A stretch of DNA of 25,736 nucleotides from an uncultured Oscillospiraceae bacterium (GTDB taxonomy: Bacteria > Bacillota > Clostridia > Oscillospirales > Oscillospiraceae). Made by a program: the position numbers and the translations under genes. The stretch is taken from contig CAKTSA010000025.1 in assembly GCA_934597585.1 (NCBI GenBank), positions 1 to 25,736 of the forward strand, in the 5' to 3' direction. A model generated the notes under the pieces. The model made no database searches. It had not been told where the DNA came from and saw only the letters and a list, made by a program, of their open reading frames with translations. Shown here piece after piece: positions 15,364 to 24,508 of this stretch (within the stretch, counting starts at the first letter, position 1; each line of letters opens with the position of its first letter).

Positions 15364-15957
15364 TTACTTGCCGCAGTACTGGCCGATGGCGGCCAGCAAT
15401 TCGGTCTTGCCCGTCCCCTTCTCGGCGGAGAACGGGATCAGCAGCACGCTGTCATCCAGTGTCAGCGTCTGGCGGATCAGGGCCAGATTGGGCTCGATCT
15501 CGCTCTTTTTCAGCTTGTCCAGCTTGTTGGCCACCACCACCATGGGGCAGCCGGTGGCCTTGAAATAGTCGCACATGGTCACGTCATCAGCAGTGGGCTT
15601 ATGGCGGGCGTCCACGATGAGAACGCCCAAGGTGATGAGACCCTCTTCGGCGAAATAGTTCTCCATCAGACGGCCCCAGCGGTCACGCTCATCCTTGGAG
15701 ACTTTGGCGTAGCCGTAGCCGGGTAGGTCAGTAAAGTAGATCTTGTCGTCGATGCGGAAGTAGTTGATCTGGGTGGTCTTGCCAGGGGTGGCGCCTACGC
15801 GGGCGAAGTTCTTCCGGTTCAGCAGCCGGTTGATAACGGAGGACTTCCCCACATTGGAGCGTCCGGCAAAGGTCACCTGGGGACGGCCGTCCCGGATAAA
15901 GGTGGACGGCTTCACCGCCGAGAGGACAAACTCCGCTTTATTAAAGTTGATGGCCAT
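15364..15957 (-). CDS. ysxC: Ribosome biogenesis GTP-binding protein YsxC/EngB
   Basis: The 197-residue TrmE-Era-EngA-YihA-type GTPase is needed for late assembly of the large ribosomal subunit. GTPase motifs are G1 GRSNVGKSS (32-40), G3 DLPGYG (77-82), G4 NKLDK (144-148) and a G5-like FSAEKGTGK. The switch-1 threonine lies in TPGKTTQ. The start overlaps the end of lon by 17 nt, the common lon-ysxC arrangement. It is the last gene of its block, ahead of a strong terminator. Confidence 0.96.
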   Translation of the reverse strand: MAINFNKAEFVLSAVKPSTFIRDGRPQVTFAGRSNVGKSSVINRLLNRKNFARVGATPGKTTQINYFRIDDKIYFTDLPGYGYAKVSKDERDRWGRLMENYFAEEGLITLGVLIVDARHKPTADDVTMCDYFKATGCPMVVVANKLDKLKKSEIEPNLALIRQTLTLDDSVLLIPFSAEKGTGKTELLAAIGQYCGK

Positions 15958-18343
15958 GACGTACCTCCTGATAGGGCGTATCGGTCACAATAGCCGCCAT
16001 ATGTTCCACCGCGTCCTCCATGCTCTCCGGCACCAGGGCTGCGGCAAACACCGCATCCACCGACTCCACCGGGATGAAGTGCAGCGCCTTGCGGACGGTC
16101 TGGTCGATCTCCGCCAGGTCCTTCTCGTTCTCCTTGGGGAGGATCACCGTCTTGATGCCATTGCGCAGGGCAGCCATGGTCTTTTCCTTCAGGCCGCCGA
16201 TGGGCAGCACACGGCCCCGCAGCGTCACCTCGCCGGTCATGGCCACGTCGCGGCGGACCTTACGGCCCGTCAGCGCCGACAGCATAGCGGCGGTGATGGC
16301 GATACCGGCGGAGGGACCGTCCTTGGGGGTGGCGGCCTCCGGGAAGTGGATGTGGATATCCTTGGTCTTGTAGAAGTCCTTTTCCAGGTGCAGGCTCTCT
16401 GTCCGGCTGCGCAGACAGCTGAGGGCCGCCTTAGCAGATTCCTGCATGACGGTGCCCAGATTACCGGTCAGCTCCAGCTTGCCGCTGCCGTCCATGACGT
16501 TGACCTCTACCTCCAGGATCTCGCCGCCCACCTCTGTCCAGGCCAGGCCGTTGACCACGCCGATCTCATCCTGCTGGCTATGTACACCGGGGGTGTAGCG
16601 GATCGTTCCCAGGTAATCCGCGAGATTTTTCTCTGTAATGTTAACGCGCTTTACATCGCCCCCCACCAGGCGCATTGCCGTCTTACGGCACAGCTTTCCC
16701 ATCTGGCGCTCCATAATGCGGACGCCGGACTCCCGTGTGTAGCCGGAGATGGTGGTGCGGATGGCGGCGTCGCTGACATGGAGCTGCGTGCGCTTCAGGC
16801 CGTGCTCCTTCAGCTGCTTGGGCAGCAGGTAGCGCTTGGCGATCTGGAGCTTCTCCTCGTCGGTATAGCTGGACAGCTCGATGACCTCCATACGGTCCAG
16901 CAGAGGCCGGGGAATGGTATCCAGCGTATTGGCGGTGGTGATGAACATGACCTTGCTCAGGTCCACCGGAATCTCCAGAAAATGATCCCGGAAGGCGTAG
17001 TTCTGCTCGCTGTCCAGCACCTCCAGCAGTGCGGAGGCGGGATCGCCCCGCATGTCGCTGGCCAGCTTGTCAATCTCGTCCAGCACCAGCAGGGGGTTCA
17101 TGGAGCCGGAACGGGTCAGTGCGTCGATAATGCGGCCGGGCATGGCACCGATGTAGGTCTTGCGGTGGCCGCGGATATCCGCTTCATCCCGCACGCCGCC
17201 CAGACTGAGCCGAGCCAGCTTGCGGTTCATGGCCTTGGCCACGGAAATGGCGATGGAGGTCTTACCCACACCGGGAGGGCCCACCAGGCACAGGATCTTG
17301 CCCTTGGCATCGGGGTTGATCTGCTGCACGGCGATGAACTCCAGAATGCGCTCCTTTACCTTATCCAGGCCAAAATGATCCTTATCCAGGATGGCACGTG
17401 CCTTTGCCACATCGGCCCGGTCCCTGGTGGTCTTGTGCCAGGGCATCTCCAGGCACACATCCAGATAGTTGCGGATTACCGAGGCCTCGGCGCTGCCATA
17501 GGGCTGCTTGGCCAGGCGGTCCACTTCCTTCATCAGCTTGTTGTGGATCTCCTCGGGCAGATGCAGCTTTTCAATTTTTTCGGCGTACTCCTCAATCTCC
17601 TCGTCGCCGTCGTCGCCCAGCTCGTGCTTCAGCACCTTCATCTGCTCCCGCAGGATCATGTCCTTCTGGACCTGAGCCACCCGGGAACGGACCTTCTGCT
17701 CCAGCTCCACCTCCAGGGAGATGACCTCCACCTCGTGGGCCAGGATCTCGTTCAGCAGGCGCAGGCGCTTGACGGGGTTCAGCTCCTCCAGGATTCTCTG
17801 GCGGTCGCCATGCCGCAGGTTGATGTTCTGGGTGATGAAGTCTGCCAGGCGGCCGGGATCACGGCAGTCCAGCACAGCGGAGACAAAATCGTCGTTGAGG
17901 CTGGTGACCAGATCCTTATACTCGCCAAAAATTACATAGGTCTGGCGGATCAACGCCTCCATGCGGGGCGTCATGCGGCCCGGGAAATCCTCCTCCAGCA
18001 GCTCCACATTGGCCTGCAGGAAGGGCTTATTCTGCCACAGGCGGTGGATACGGGCCCGCTGCCGACCCTCTACAATCACACGAACGCTGGTCTCAGAGGT
18101 CTTGAGGATCTGCAGGATGCGGCAGATGGTGCCCACTGCGTACAGATCCTTCTCTGTGGGGGCGGTGGTGGATATCTCACGCTGGGTCACCAGGAACACC
18201 AGTCGCTCGTCCATATCCATGGCGCTGTCCAACGCATAGATGGATATCTCACGCTCCACGTCGAAGCTCAGTGTCAGATCCGGGAAAACTGTCAGCCCCC
18301 GCAGGGCGATAACAGGGATATTCATGGTCGTTCTTTCTTCCAT
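15941..18343 (-). CDS. lon: ATP-dependent protease Lon
   Basis: The 800-residue protein is a full-length single-chain Lon protease for misfolded and regulatory proteins. It has the N-terminal substrate-binding LON domain (about 7-210), a coiled segment (about 211-275), an AAA+ module with Walker A GPPGVGKT (355-362) and Walker B VLDEIDK, and the C-terminal protease domain. The Ser-Lys dyad is visible as S678 in KDGPSAG and K721 in GGLKEKTMAA. The ATG at 18343 has AAAGGAGAA upstream; an ATG six codons later is less well placed. It lies 92 nt after clpX, and those 92 nt hold two hairpins, so its expression may be partly independent. Confidence 0.97.
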   Translation of the reverse strand: MEERTTMNIPVIALRGLTVFPDLTLSFDVEREISIYALDSAMDMDERLVFLVTQREISTTAPTEKDLYAVGTICRILQILKTSETSVRVIVEGRQRARIHRLWQNKPFLQANVELLEEDFPGRMTPRMEALIRQTYVIFGEYKDLVTSLNDDFVSAVLDCRDPGRLADFITQNINLRHGDRQRILEELNPVKRLRLLNEILAHEVEVISLEVELEQKVRSRVAQVQKDMILREQMKVLKHELGDDGDEEIEEYAEKIEKLHLPEEIHNKLMKEVDRLAKQPYGSAEASVIRNYLDVCLEMPWHKTTRDRADVAKARAILDKDHFGLDKVKERILEFIAVQQINPDAKGKILCLVGPPGVGKTSIAISVAKAMNRKLARLSLGGVRDEADIRGHRKTYIGAMPGRIIDALTRSGSMNPLLVLDEIDKLASDMRGDPASALLEVLDSEQNYAFRDHFLEIPVDLSKVMFITTANTLDTIPRPLLDRMEVIELSSYTDEEKLQIAKRYLLPKQLKEHGLKRTQLHVSDAAIRTTISGYTRESGVRIMERQMGKLCRKTAMRLVGGDVKRVNITEKNLADYLGTIRYTPGVHSQQDEIGVVNGLAWTEVGGEILEVEVNVMDGSGKLELTGNLGTVMQESAKAALSCLRSRTESLHLEKDFYKTKDIHIHFPEAATPKDGPSAGIAITAAMLSALTGRKVRRDVAMTGEVTLRGRVLPIGGLKEKTMAALRNGIKTVILPKENEKDLAEIDQTVRKALHFIPVESVDAVFAAALVPESMEDAVEHMAAIVTDTPYQEVRHGHQL

Positions 18344-18376
18344 AGGGGTTCTCCTTTTGCCGGGGAATCATTCTGT

Positions 18377-18424
18377 GCCGCAGAAGCGGCAAAAAAGCGC
18401 AGAGGGAGAGGCTGTGCCTCTCCC
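18377..18424 (-). terminator. Double-hairpin terminator or attenuator between clpX and lon
   Basis: Reading on the minus strand, a 9-bp perfect stem GGGAGAGGC/GCCTCTCCC (18404-18424) just past the clpX stop is followed, after seven bases, by six T (18396-18391). A second 5-bp stem GCCGC/GCGGC (18377-18390) comes next. The lon ribosome-binding site lies a short way further on. The first stem plus T-run looks like an intrinsic terminator, perhaps partial, that would lower lon relative to clpPX. No clear separate lon promoter was seen. Confidence 0.65.
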
Positions 18425-18435
18425 CTGTTTATGCT

Positions 18436-19737
18436 TTAAGAGGCCGGTGCGGAGGATCGCTTCTCCGCCTGCTTTCCGGTCTTTAGTTTTGCCCGCCGCA
18501 CGGCGTGCTCGGGATCGCGGACGATCTCCGGCTGGGCGCCGTTTTTCACACAGTCGGCGGTGATGGTCACCTTTTCGATGGTGTGGTCGGAGGGGATGTC
18601 ATACATCAGCCTGGTCAGCACGCCCTCCATGACGGCCCGCAGACCGCGGGCGCCGATGTTGCGCTCGATAGCCTTGTCGGCGACGGCCTCCAGAGCCTCC
18701 GGTGTGAATTCCAGATCCACATCGTCGTACTCCAGCAGCTTCTGATATTGCTTCACCAGCGCGTTCTTGGGCTGGGTCAGGATGGTCACCAGATCGTCCC
18801 GGGTCAGACCGTCCAGCGCGGCGATCACCGGCAGACGGCCCACCAGCTCGGGGATAATGCCAAACTTCAGCAGGTCGTGGGGCTGCACTTCCTTGAGCAG
18901 CTGGCCCTGACGGCGCTCCGCCTTGCTCTCCACCACGGCGTCGAAGCCGATGCCCTTGCGGTCGGTACGGCGCTCGATGATCTTTTCCAGACCGTCAAAG
19001 GCGCCGCCGCAGATGAAGAGGATATTGTGGGTGTCGATCTGAATGAACTCCTGGTGGGGGTGCTTGCGGCCGCCCTGGGGCGGCACATTGGCCACGGTAC
19101 CCTCCAGGATCTTCAGCAGCGCCTGCTGCACGCCCTCGCCGGATACGTCGCGGGTGATGGAGGTATTCTCACTCTTGCGGGCGATCTTGTCGATCTCGTC
19201 CACGTAGATGATGCCCCGCTCAGCCAGCTCCACGTCGAAATCCGCCGCCTGCAGGAGACGCAGCAGGATATTCTCCACGTCGTCGCCAACGTAGCCGGCC
19301 TCGGTCAGCGTGGTGGCGTCGGCGATGGCGAAGGGGACCTTCAGCACCCGGGCCAGGGTCTGGGCAAACAGGGTCTTGCCGCTGCCGGTGGGGCCCACCA
19401 TCAGGATGTTGCTCTTCTGCAGCTCCACATCCTCTCCGCCGCCGAAGAAAATACGCTTATAATGGTTGTACACGGACACGGACAGGGCGATCTTGGCCGC
19501 CTCCTGCCCCACCACATACTCGTCCAGAACGGTCTTGATCTCCCGGGGCGTAGGCAGCTGGTCAAGGCTGTCTACCAGCTCCGGTCCCACGTCGTCATAG
19601 CCGTCATCCAGCAAAGACAGGCACAGATGCACGCACTCGTCGCAGATGCGGACGCCGGGCCCCTGGATCATGCGGTGGACCTGGTTCTCGGTCTTGCCGC
19701 AGAAGGAGCACCGCAGTGCCTTAGAATTATCAGCCAT
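18436..19737 (-). CDS. clpX: ATP-dependent Clp protease ATP-binding subunit ClpX
   Basis: The 433-residue AAA+ unfoldase feeds substrates to ClpP. The N-terminal zinc-binding domain has C10, C13, C32 and C35. Walker A GPTGSGKT is at 115-122, Walker B IIYVDEID at about 176-183, and the pore loop GYVG at 148-151. The ClpP-binding loop is IGF at 263-265 in RKGIGFDA. All functional elements are intact. It starts 12 nt after clpP, and the tig-clpP-clpX-lon order couples nascent-chain folding with degradation. Confidence 0.98.
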   Translation of the reverse strand: MADNSKALRCSFCGKTENQVHRMIQGPGVRICDECVHLCLSLLDDGYDDVGPELVDSLDQLPTPREIKTVLDEYVVGQEAAKIALSVSVYNHYKRIFFGGGEDVELQKSNILMVGPTGSGKTLFAQTLARVLKVPFAIADATTLTEAGYVGDDVENILLRLLQAADFDVELAERGIIYVDEIDKIARKSENTSITRDVSGEGVQQALLKILEGTVANVPPQGGRKHPHQEFIQIDTHNILFICGGAFDGLEKIIERRTDRKGIGFDAVVESKAERRQGQLLKEVQPHDLLKFGIIPELVGRLPVIAALDGLTRDDLVTILTQPKNALVKQYQKLLEYDDVDLEFTPEALEAVADKAIERNIGARGLRAVMEGVLTRLMYDIPSDHTIEKVTITADCVKNGAQPEIVRDPEHAVRRAKLKTGKQAEKRSSAPAS

Positions 19738-19749
19738 ATGCTACCTCAC

Positions 19750-20331
19750 TCAGCGCTTATAGATGACCTTGTCCACCAGGCCGTACTCCCGGGCCTCCTC
19801 GGCGATCATCCAGTTATCCCGCTCGGAGTCAGCTTTGATCTGCTCCGGCGTCTTGCCGGTATTCTCGGCAAGGATCTTGTTGATACGCTGCTTGATCTTC
19901 AGGAAATGCTCCACGTCGATCTCCATATCGGTGACCTTACCCTGGGTACCGGCAGAGGGCTGGTGGATCATCACCTCGGCATTGGGCAGCGCGATGCGCT
20001 TGCCCTTGGCGCCGCAGGACAGCAGGAACGCGCCCATGCTGGCGGCCATGCCGATGCAGATGGTGGATACATCACACTTGATGTACTGCATGGTGTCATA
20101 GATTGCCATACCGGCCGTAACGCTGCCGCCGGGGCTGTTGATATACATCTGGATGTCCTTGTCGGGATCCTGGGCCTCCAGATACAGCAGCTGGGCCACG
20201 ACCAGGCTGGCGGTGGTATCATTCACTTCTTCGCCCAGGAAGATAATGCGGTCATTCAGCAGACGGGAAAAGATATCATAGGACCGCTCGCCGCGGTTGG
20301 TCTGCTCAACAACATAGGGAACCAAACTCAT
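19750..20331 (-). CDS. clpP: ATP-dependent Clp protease proteolytic subunit ClpP
   Basis: The 193-residue serine protease forms the barrel of the ClpXP machine. The catalytic triad is S98 in [12 protein letters not shown]123 in VMIHQPSAG and D172 in ERDNWM. The start [11 protein letters not shown] is typical and short, consistent with a brief cleaved propeptide. GGAGG lies about 9 nt before the ATG. It lies between tig and clpX with small gaps, and forms the degradation complex with the next gene. Confidence 0.98.
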   Translation of the reverse strand: MSLVPYVVEQTNRGERSYDIFSRLLNDRIIFLGEEVNDTTASLVVAQLLYLEAQDPDKDIQMYINSPGGSVTAGMAIYDTMQYIKCDVSTICIGMAASMGAFLLSCGAKGKRIALPNAEVMIHQPSAGTQGKVTDMEIDVEHFLKIKQRINKILAENTGKTPEQIKADSERDNWMIAEEAREYGLVDKVIYKR

Positions 20332-20386
20332 TGTAAAATACCTCCATACGAAAGATAGTCAAAGTATACCCACCCTGATCTGTGAT

Positions 20387-21715
20387 TTAGTCTTTCTTCT
20401 CCTCGGTTTCCTCGGCCTTGGTCTCCTCTTCCTTGACCTCGGGGGCAACAGCCGTGGCGGACTCCGCGACGACCTTGATGACCTTCTCGCGCATGACCTG
20501 CTCCTTCACATCCTCGGCGCGCAGGTACTTCTTGACGGTATCCAGATCCATGCCGTACTTCTCGGCAACGGTCTTCATCTCGTTCTCCACTTCCTCGTCG
20601 GAGACTTCCAGACCCTCGGCCTTGATGATAGCACGGATGGCCAGATCCATCTTCACCTGATTGGTGGCGGGCTCCTTGGCGTCCATGATGATCTGCTCTT
20701 CATTCATGCCGGTCATCTTGGTGTACTGGTCGAAGGGAATGCCCTGAGAGGCCAGCTGCTGCTTGAAGCCTTCCAGCATCTGGTGGGCCTGCATCTCGAT
20801 CATCTCATCAGGGATGTCGGCCTTGATGCCCTCGGCCACCTTGGTCATCAGCACGTCCTCGAAGGCGCGCTGCGCGGCGGCGGTGCGCTCCTCGGTCATC
20901 TTCTTCTTGATGTCGGCCTTCAGCTCCTTCAGGGTGTCAAACTCGGACACGTCCTTGGCGAACTCGTCGTCGATGGCGGGCAGCTCCTTGACCTTGACCT
21001 CGTTGACCTTCACGTGGAAGACCACGGGCTTGCCGGCCAGCTCGGGGGTATAGTTCTCGGGGAAGGTGATGTCGATGTCCTTCTCCTCGCCGGCCTTCAT
21101 GCCGATCAGCTGATCCTCGAAGCCGGGCACGAAGCTGCCGGAGCCGATCTCCAGGTCAAAGGCCTCGCCCTTGCCGCCGTCGAAGGCGACGCCCTGGTCA
21201 AAGCCCTCGAAGTCGATGTTGGCGGTGTCGCCCTTCTTGACGGCGCGCTCCACGGCCACCAGGCGGCTGTTGCGGTCGGCCATCTCCTTGAGACGGGCGT
21301 TCACGTCGGCGGCCATGACCTTGACCTCGGCCTTCACGGCCTCCAGACCCTTGTACTGGCCCAGCTCTACCTCGGGATACACGGCCACGGTGCACTTGAA
21401 GGTCGCGCCTTCCTTGCCCACGTTCTCGATCTCCACCTGGGGATAGCCAACGACCTCCAGCTTCTGCTCGTCCACGGCGCTCTCGTAAGCGTCGGGCAGA
21501 ATAGCGTTGACGGCTTCCTCATAAAAGACCTCGGCGCCGTACATGCTCTCGATCATCTTGCGGGGAGCCTTGCCGGGACGGAAGCCGGGAATGTTCATCT
21601 TGCCGCGCATCTTCAGATACGCCTTGTTGACGGCGGCCTCGAACTCCTCGGCGCCCACCTCGATGGTCAGAGCGACTCTGCTCTTTTCCAGTTTTTCGCA
21701 GCTTTTGACAGTCAT
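20387..21715 (-). CDS. tig: Trigger factor, ribosome-associated chaperone and prolyl isomerase
   Basis: The 442-residue chaperone binds at the ribosomal exit tunnel. The ribosome-docking signature GFRPGKAP is at 44-51. The FKBP-like prolyl isomerase domain is centred at about 160-245 (DTANIDFEGF, then GSGSFVPGFEDQLIGM). A helical C-terminal chaperone domain follows and ends in an unusually Glu/Lys-rich tail. GGAGGAAAAG lies before the ATG. The 112 nt upstream, up to the metallophosphoesterase stop, are AT-rich and probably hold its promoter, but I could not assign convincing -35 and -10 elements. Confidence 0.97.
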   Translation of the reverse strand: MTVKSCEKLEKSRVALTIEVGAEEFEAAVNKAYLKMRGKMNIPGFRPGKAPRKMIESMYGAEVFYEEAVNAILPDAYESAVDEQKLEVVGYPQVEIENVGKEGATFKCTVAVYPEVELGQYKGLEAVKAEVKVMAADVNARLKEMADRNSRLVAVERAVKKGDTANIDFEGFDQGVAFDGGKGEAFDLEIGSGSFVPGFEDQLIGMKAGEEKDIDITFPENYTPELAGKPVVFHVKVNEVKVKELPAIDDEFAKDVSEFDTLKELKADIKKKMTEERTAAAQRAFEDVLMTKVAEGIKADIPDEMIEMQAHQMLEGFKQQLASQGIPFDQYTKMTGMNEEQIIMDAKEPATNQVKMDLAIRAIIKAEGLEVSDEEVENEMKTVAEKYGMDLDTVKKYLRAEDVKEQVMREKVIKVVAESATAVAPEVKEEETKAEETEEKKD

Positions 21716-21827
21716 TATTGCTTTTCCTCCAGTTTACATCTATGTTGTGATGGCATAAGAATACAATTTAATTAAGCCAAGTGTATATGATATCAGAAAA
21801 CAATTGAAATTTCCATACCTTTTTGCA

Positions 21828-22517
21828 TTATTCACAAATTTTTTTGGGGACAAACCCCAGGAAATCACCGGCCACCAGTGAAAACAGGGTGCCGCTGCGC
21901 GTTCCTTCGATGGCCCGGCGGTGGGAAGCGCCGTGGAGATGGCCGTAATAGCAGGCCTTTACCCCATATTCCCGCAGCAGCCGCAGGATCTCGGGACACT
22001 CATAACCCTGGTAGATGGGCGGATAGTGGAGGAAGCACAGCTTCTCCCTGTCCCCCGCCTCCTTCAGTGAGGTCTCCAGACGTCCGATCTCCCGCAGGAG
22101 GACCTTTTCGTTGTGGGTGCCCTGGTTGTCCAGCTCATAAAACCAGCCCCGGGTGCCGCACAGAGCGATATCCCCGTAAAAAAGGCAGTTATTGTGCAGG
22201 ATATCCAGGGTGTCCAGGCCGTTTTCAGTGAAGAATCGCTTCATCTTCGCGGCGGTGTTCCACCAGTAGTCGTGGTTGCCCTTCAGCAATATCTTCTTTC
22301 CCGGCAGAGCATTGATGAATTGAAAATCCAGCAGGGATTCCTCCAGGCTCATGCCCCAGCTGAGGTCGCCGCACAGCACCGTCACGTCGTCGTCATGGAG
22401 CGGGGCAAAGCCCTCTCGAATACGGTTCACGTAATCATGCCAGCCGTCGCCGAAGATGTCCATGGACTTGTCCGAGTTCAGCGACAGGTGCAGGTCGCCC
22501 ATTGCGTATAGTGCCAT
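21828..22517 (-). CDS. Calcineurin-like metallophosphoesterase
   Basis: The 229-residue protein has the complete two-metal phosphoesterase motif set: GDLH (D8, H10), GDLSW (D51), GNHD (N81, H82), a histidine in CFLHYPP and the closing GHLHG. No signal peptide is present, so it is cytoplasmic. The family includes nucleotide and phosphodiester hydrolases, and the substrate cannot be told from sequence. GGAGGGATTT precedes the ATG. It lies 16 nt after the dipeptidase gene and before the AT-rich gap upstream of tig. Confidence 0.9.
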   Translation of the reverse strand: MALYAMGDLHLSLNSDKSMDIFGDGWHDYVNRIREGFAPLHDDDVTVLCGDLSWGMSLEESLLDFQFINALPGKKILLKGNHDYWWNTAAKMKRFFTENGLDTLDILHNNCLFYGDIALCGTRGWFYELDNQGTHNEKVLLREIGRLETSLKEAGDREKLCFLHYPPIYQGYECPEILRLLREYGVKACYYGHLHGASHRRAIEGTRSGTLFSLVAGDFLGFVPKKICE

Positions 22518-22533
22518 AAATCCCTCCTCTGCG

Positions 22534-23514
22534 TCAGATCAGGCGGCGGAGATTGTTCCAGAAGATGTCCTCCAGCAGATCTTCACCGTAGCCCCGGGCC
22601 TTCAGGGCGTCGTACAGCCTGGGAACATCCTGCATGCCGGTCATGCCGGCGGCCAGGGACTCGCAGCCGTCCAGGTCGCCGCCCAGGCACAGTGTCTTTT
22701 CGCCGCCCAGGTTCAGAAAGTGCTCCACATGGGCCACCAGGGCATCCATGGTGGGCTCGCCCACAAAATCCAGATACAGGTTCAAGCCCACCACACCGTT
22801 CAGGTCACGGATGGCCCGGAACTGGTCGTCCGTCAGGTTGCGGCGGTGGGGACAGACTGCCCGTGCGTTGGAATGGGAGGCGATGATGGGCCGCCGGGCC
22901 ATATGGACCAGATCCCAGAAACCCGCGTCGGACAGGTGGGACACGTCGGGATAGATATCGTGTTCCTCCAGCACCCGGATGAAATCCTTTCCCTCTGTGG
23001 ACAGGCCCCGCTCCGGCTCCTCAGCGTTGGTGCCGGACAGCAGGTTGGCCCGATTCCACACCGGGTTCAGGAAGCGCACGCCCCATCCGGACACCGTTCC
23101 GATCCTATGTACGTCGCAGTCGATGAGGTCGGCCCCCTCGATGCTCAGCAGCGCGGCCACCTTGCCCTGGGCCACCGTCTCGTCCACCTCTGCACCGGTG
23201 CGGCAGTGGCGGGCAATATCCGTGCTGTCCGCCATCTCCCCCAGGAAGAAATCGTGCATTCTTTGGCACTGGGCCCACATCCCGTCGACAGGTGCCTCCA
23301 CCGCGTCGTGGAACAGTGCGAAGAACTGGGCGCAGCGCCGAAACTTCAGGCCCCGCTCCAGGTCGATATGACCGCCGTTTTTCCGCAGATGGGTGGATGC
23401 AGCGTAATAGCAGCGCTGTTCCTCGCGGTTTTCACCGTAGTCCAGAGCGGAAGTCTCACCGGTCTCCAGACAGCGGTAGATGGTATCGCAGTGAGCGTCA
23501 AAATAGGAAATCAT
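22534..23514 (-). CDS. Membrane dipeptidase family (peptidase M19) zinc hydrolase
   Basis: The 326-residue protein matches the renal dipeptidase/M19 family, zinc enzymes that cleave dipeptides, often with broad or D-residue specificity. Metal-site elements are the N-terminal DAHCDT (H8, D10), the bridging glutamate in SIEGADLID, and histidines in DVSHLSDAGFWD and IIASHSNARAV. The late motif LGGDLDGCE is also typical. No signal peptide is seen, so despite the family name it is probably cytosolic. AGAGGAGAC precedes the ATG. It lies between yraN and the metallophosphoesterase. Confidence 0.93.
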   Translation of the reverse strand: MISYFDAHCDTIYRCLETGETSALDYGENREEQRCYYAASTHLRKNGGHIDLERGLKFRRCAQFFALFHDAVEAPVDGMWAQCQRMHDFFLGEMADSTDIARHCRTGAEVDETVAQGKVAALLSIEGADLIDCDVHRIGTVSGWGVRFLNPVWNRANLLSGTNAEEPERGLSTEGKDFIRVLEEHDIYPDVSHLSDAGFWDLVHMARRPIIASHSNARAVCPHRRNLTDDQFRAIRDLNGVVGLNLYLDFVGEPTMDALVAHVEHFLNLGGEKTLCLGGDLDGCESLAAGMTGMQDVPRLYDALKARGYGEDLLEDIFWNNLRRLI

Positions 23515-23525
23515 GGTCGTCTCCT

Positions 23526-23879
23526 CTATTCAAATGCGTTTTTGATGTATTCTATGCGTGCCTCGTCAAAGCCGTGCTCGGCATAGACCTCCGCCACGTC
23601 GAACCGGGCGCAGCAGTCCAGCCGCTTCTCCGCCAGGTACATCATGGCGGTTTTGCGGAGCTTGTTCTGCTTCTGGTACGTCACATACTCCCGGGGCAGG
23701 GCCATGTCCAGATTGGTGCGGGTCTTGACCTCCACAAAGCACAGCACATCGCCGTCCCAGGCGATGATGTCGATCTCACCATAGCGGCTGCGGTAACCAT
23801 GGGCGGCCAGTTTATAGCCATGCTCCCGCAGATAGCGGGCCACCATGGCCTCGCCCTGCATGCCCTCCGCCCGGCTCAT
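23526..23879 (-). CDS. yraN: YraN family (UPF0102) endonuclease-like protein
   Basis: The protein of about 117 residues has the nuclease-fold signature of the UPF0102 family: GYRSRYGEIDIIAWDGDVLCFVEVKTR, in which GEIDII and the FVEVK motif hold the predicted metal-binding and catalytic residues. The ATG at 23879 is preferred because it overlaps the rnhB stop as ATGA and has GGGAGG about 7 nt upstream; a GTG at 23894 would overlap rnhB further. The rnhB-yraN pairing is common in Firmicutes. The biological role of the family is not settled. Confidence 0.92.
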   Translation of the reverse strand: MSRAEGMQGEAMVARYLREHGYKLAAHGYRSRYGEIDIIAWDGDVLCFVEVKTRTNLDMALPREYVTYQKQNKLRKTAMMYLAEKRLDCCARFDVAEVYAEHGFDEARIEYIKNAFE

Positions 23880-24496
23880 CGTCTGGCCTCCCACTTCTTC
23901 AGAAAGGTCATACGGTGCTCGGGACAGGGGCCGTATTGGTCCAGCATGGCGTAGTGGAGCTTGGTGCCGTAGCCCTTGTGTCTGGCAAACTGATACTGGG
24001 GATATTCTTTGTCCAGCACGTCTCTCACGTAGCGGTCACGGCTGACCTTGGCCAGAATGGACGCCGCCGCGATGGAAGCGGAGTGGCCATCGCCGCCTAT
24101 GATGCAGCGGTGAGGTGCGGTGATGGCAGCATGCTGCCCGTGGTCACGGTTGCCATCGATCAGCGCCAGATCAGGTGCCAGGGAAAGGCCATCGATGGCC
24201 AGCTGCATGGCCTTCATGCGGGCGGAGAGAATGTCCGTGGCATCGATCTCCGCCGCGCTGACACTGGCCACCGACCAGGCCAGGGCGGTCTCCGTGATGA
24301 CGCCGTACAGGGCTTCCCGCTTCTTCTCCGTCAGCTTTTTCGAGTCGTTCAGGCCGTCAATGACGCACTCACGGGGCAAAATCACCGCCGCCGCGTATAC
24401 CGGGCCCATCAGGGGTCCCGCCCCGGCCTCGTCCACACCGCAGACCGTCTCGCAGCCCTGGTCCCAGGCCTCCTGTTCGTATGTCCAAAGCTCCAT
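23876..24496 (-). CDS. rnhB: Ribonuclease HII, with altered GRG motif
   Basis: The 206-residue enzyme removes ribonucleotides embedded in DNA and RNA primers. Acidic residues D22 and E23 in GVDEAG, D114 in ALIDGN and D136 in IGGDGHS, and the SIAAASILAKVSRDR helix, identify RNase HII. The motif normally reading DEAGRGP is DEAGAGP here, so the arginine of the GRG element that recognises the RNA-DNA junction is Ala26. The conserved Lys two residues after D136 is His138, and the C-terminal segment reads YGPCPEHRMTF. All four catalytic acids remain, so activity is likely but specificity may differ. It lies between the DUF6487 gene and yraN. Confidence 0.93.
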   Translation of the reverse strand: MELWTYEQEAWDQGCETVCGVDEAGAGPLMGPVYAAAVILPRECVIDGLNDSKKLTEKKREALYGVITETALAWSVASVSAAEIDATDILSARMKAMQLAIDGLSLAPDLALIDGNRDHGQHAAITAPHRCIIGGDGHSASIAAASILAKVSRDRYVRDVLDKEYPQYQFARHKGYGTKLHYAMLDQYGPCPEHRMTFLKKWEARR

Positions 24497-24508
24497 AGAG
24501 CACCCCTC

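Noticed and set aside
15764..18439. Very long plus-strand open frame (about 891 codons) opposite lon
   Set aside because: It lies antisense to a full-length Lon protease with all motifs, has low-complexity His/Leu/Gln-rich translation, and reflects high GC content reducing stop codons.
18505..20358. Long plus-strand open frame (about 617 codons) opposite clpX and clpP
   Set aside because: It is a shadow of two clear genes on the minus strand and its translation resembles no family.
21716..21827. Promoter for tig
   Set aside because: The gap is AT-rich and probably holds one, but no -35/-10 pair matched well enough (best about 4/6 and 3/6).
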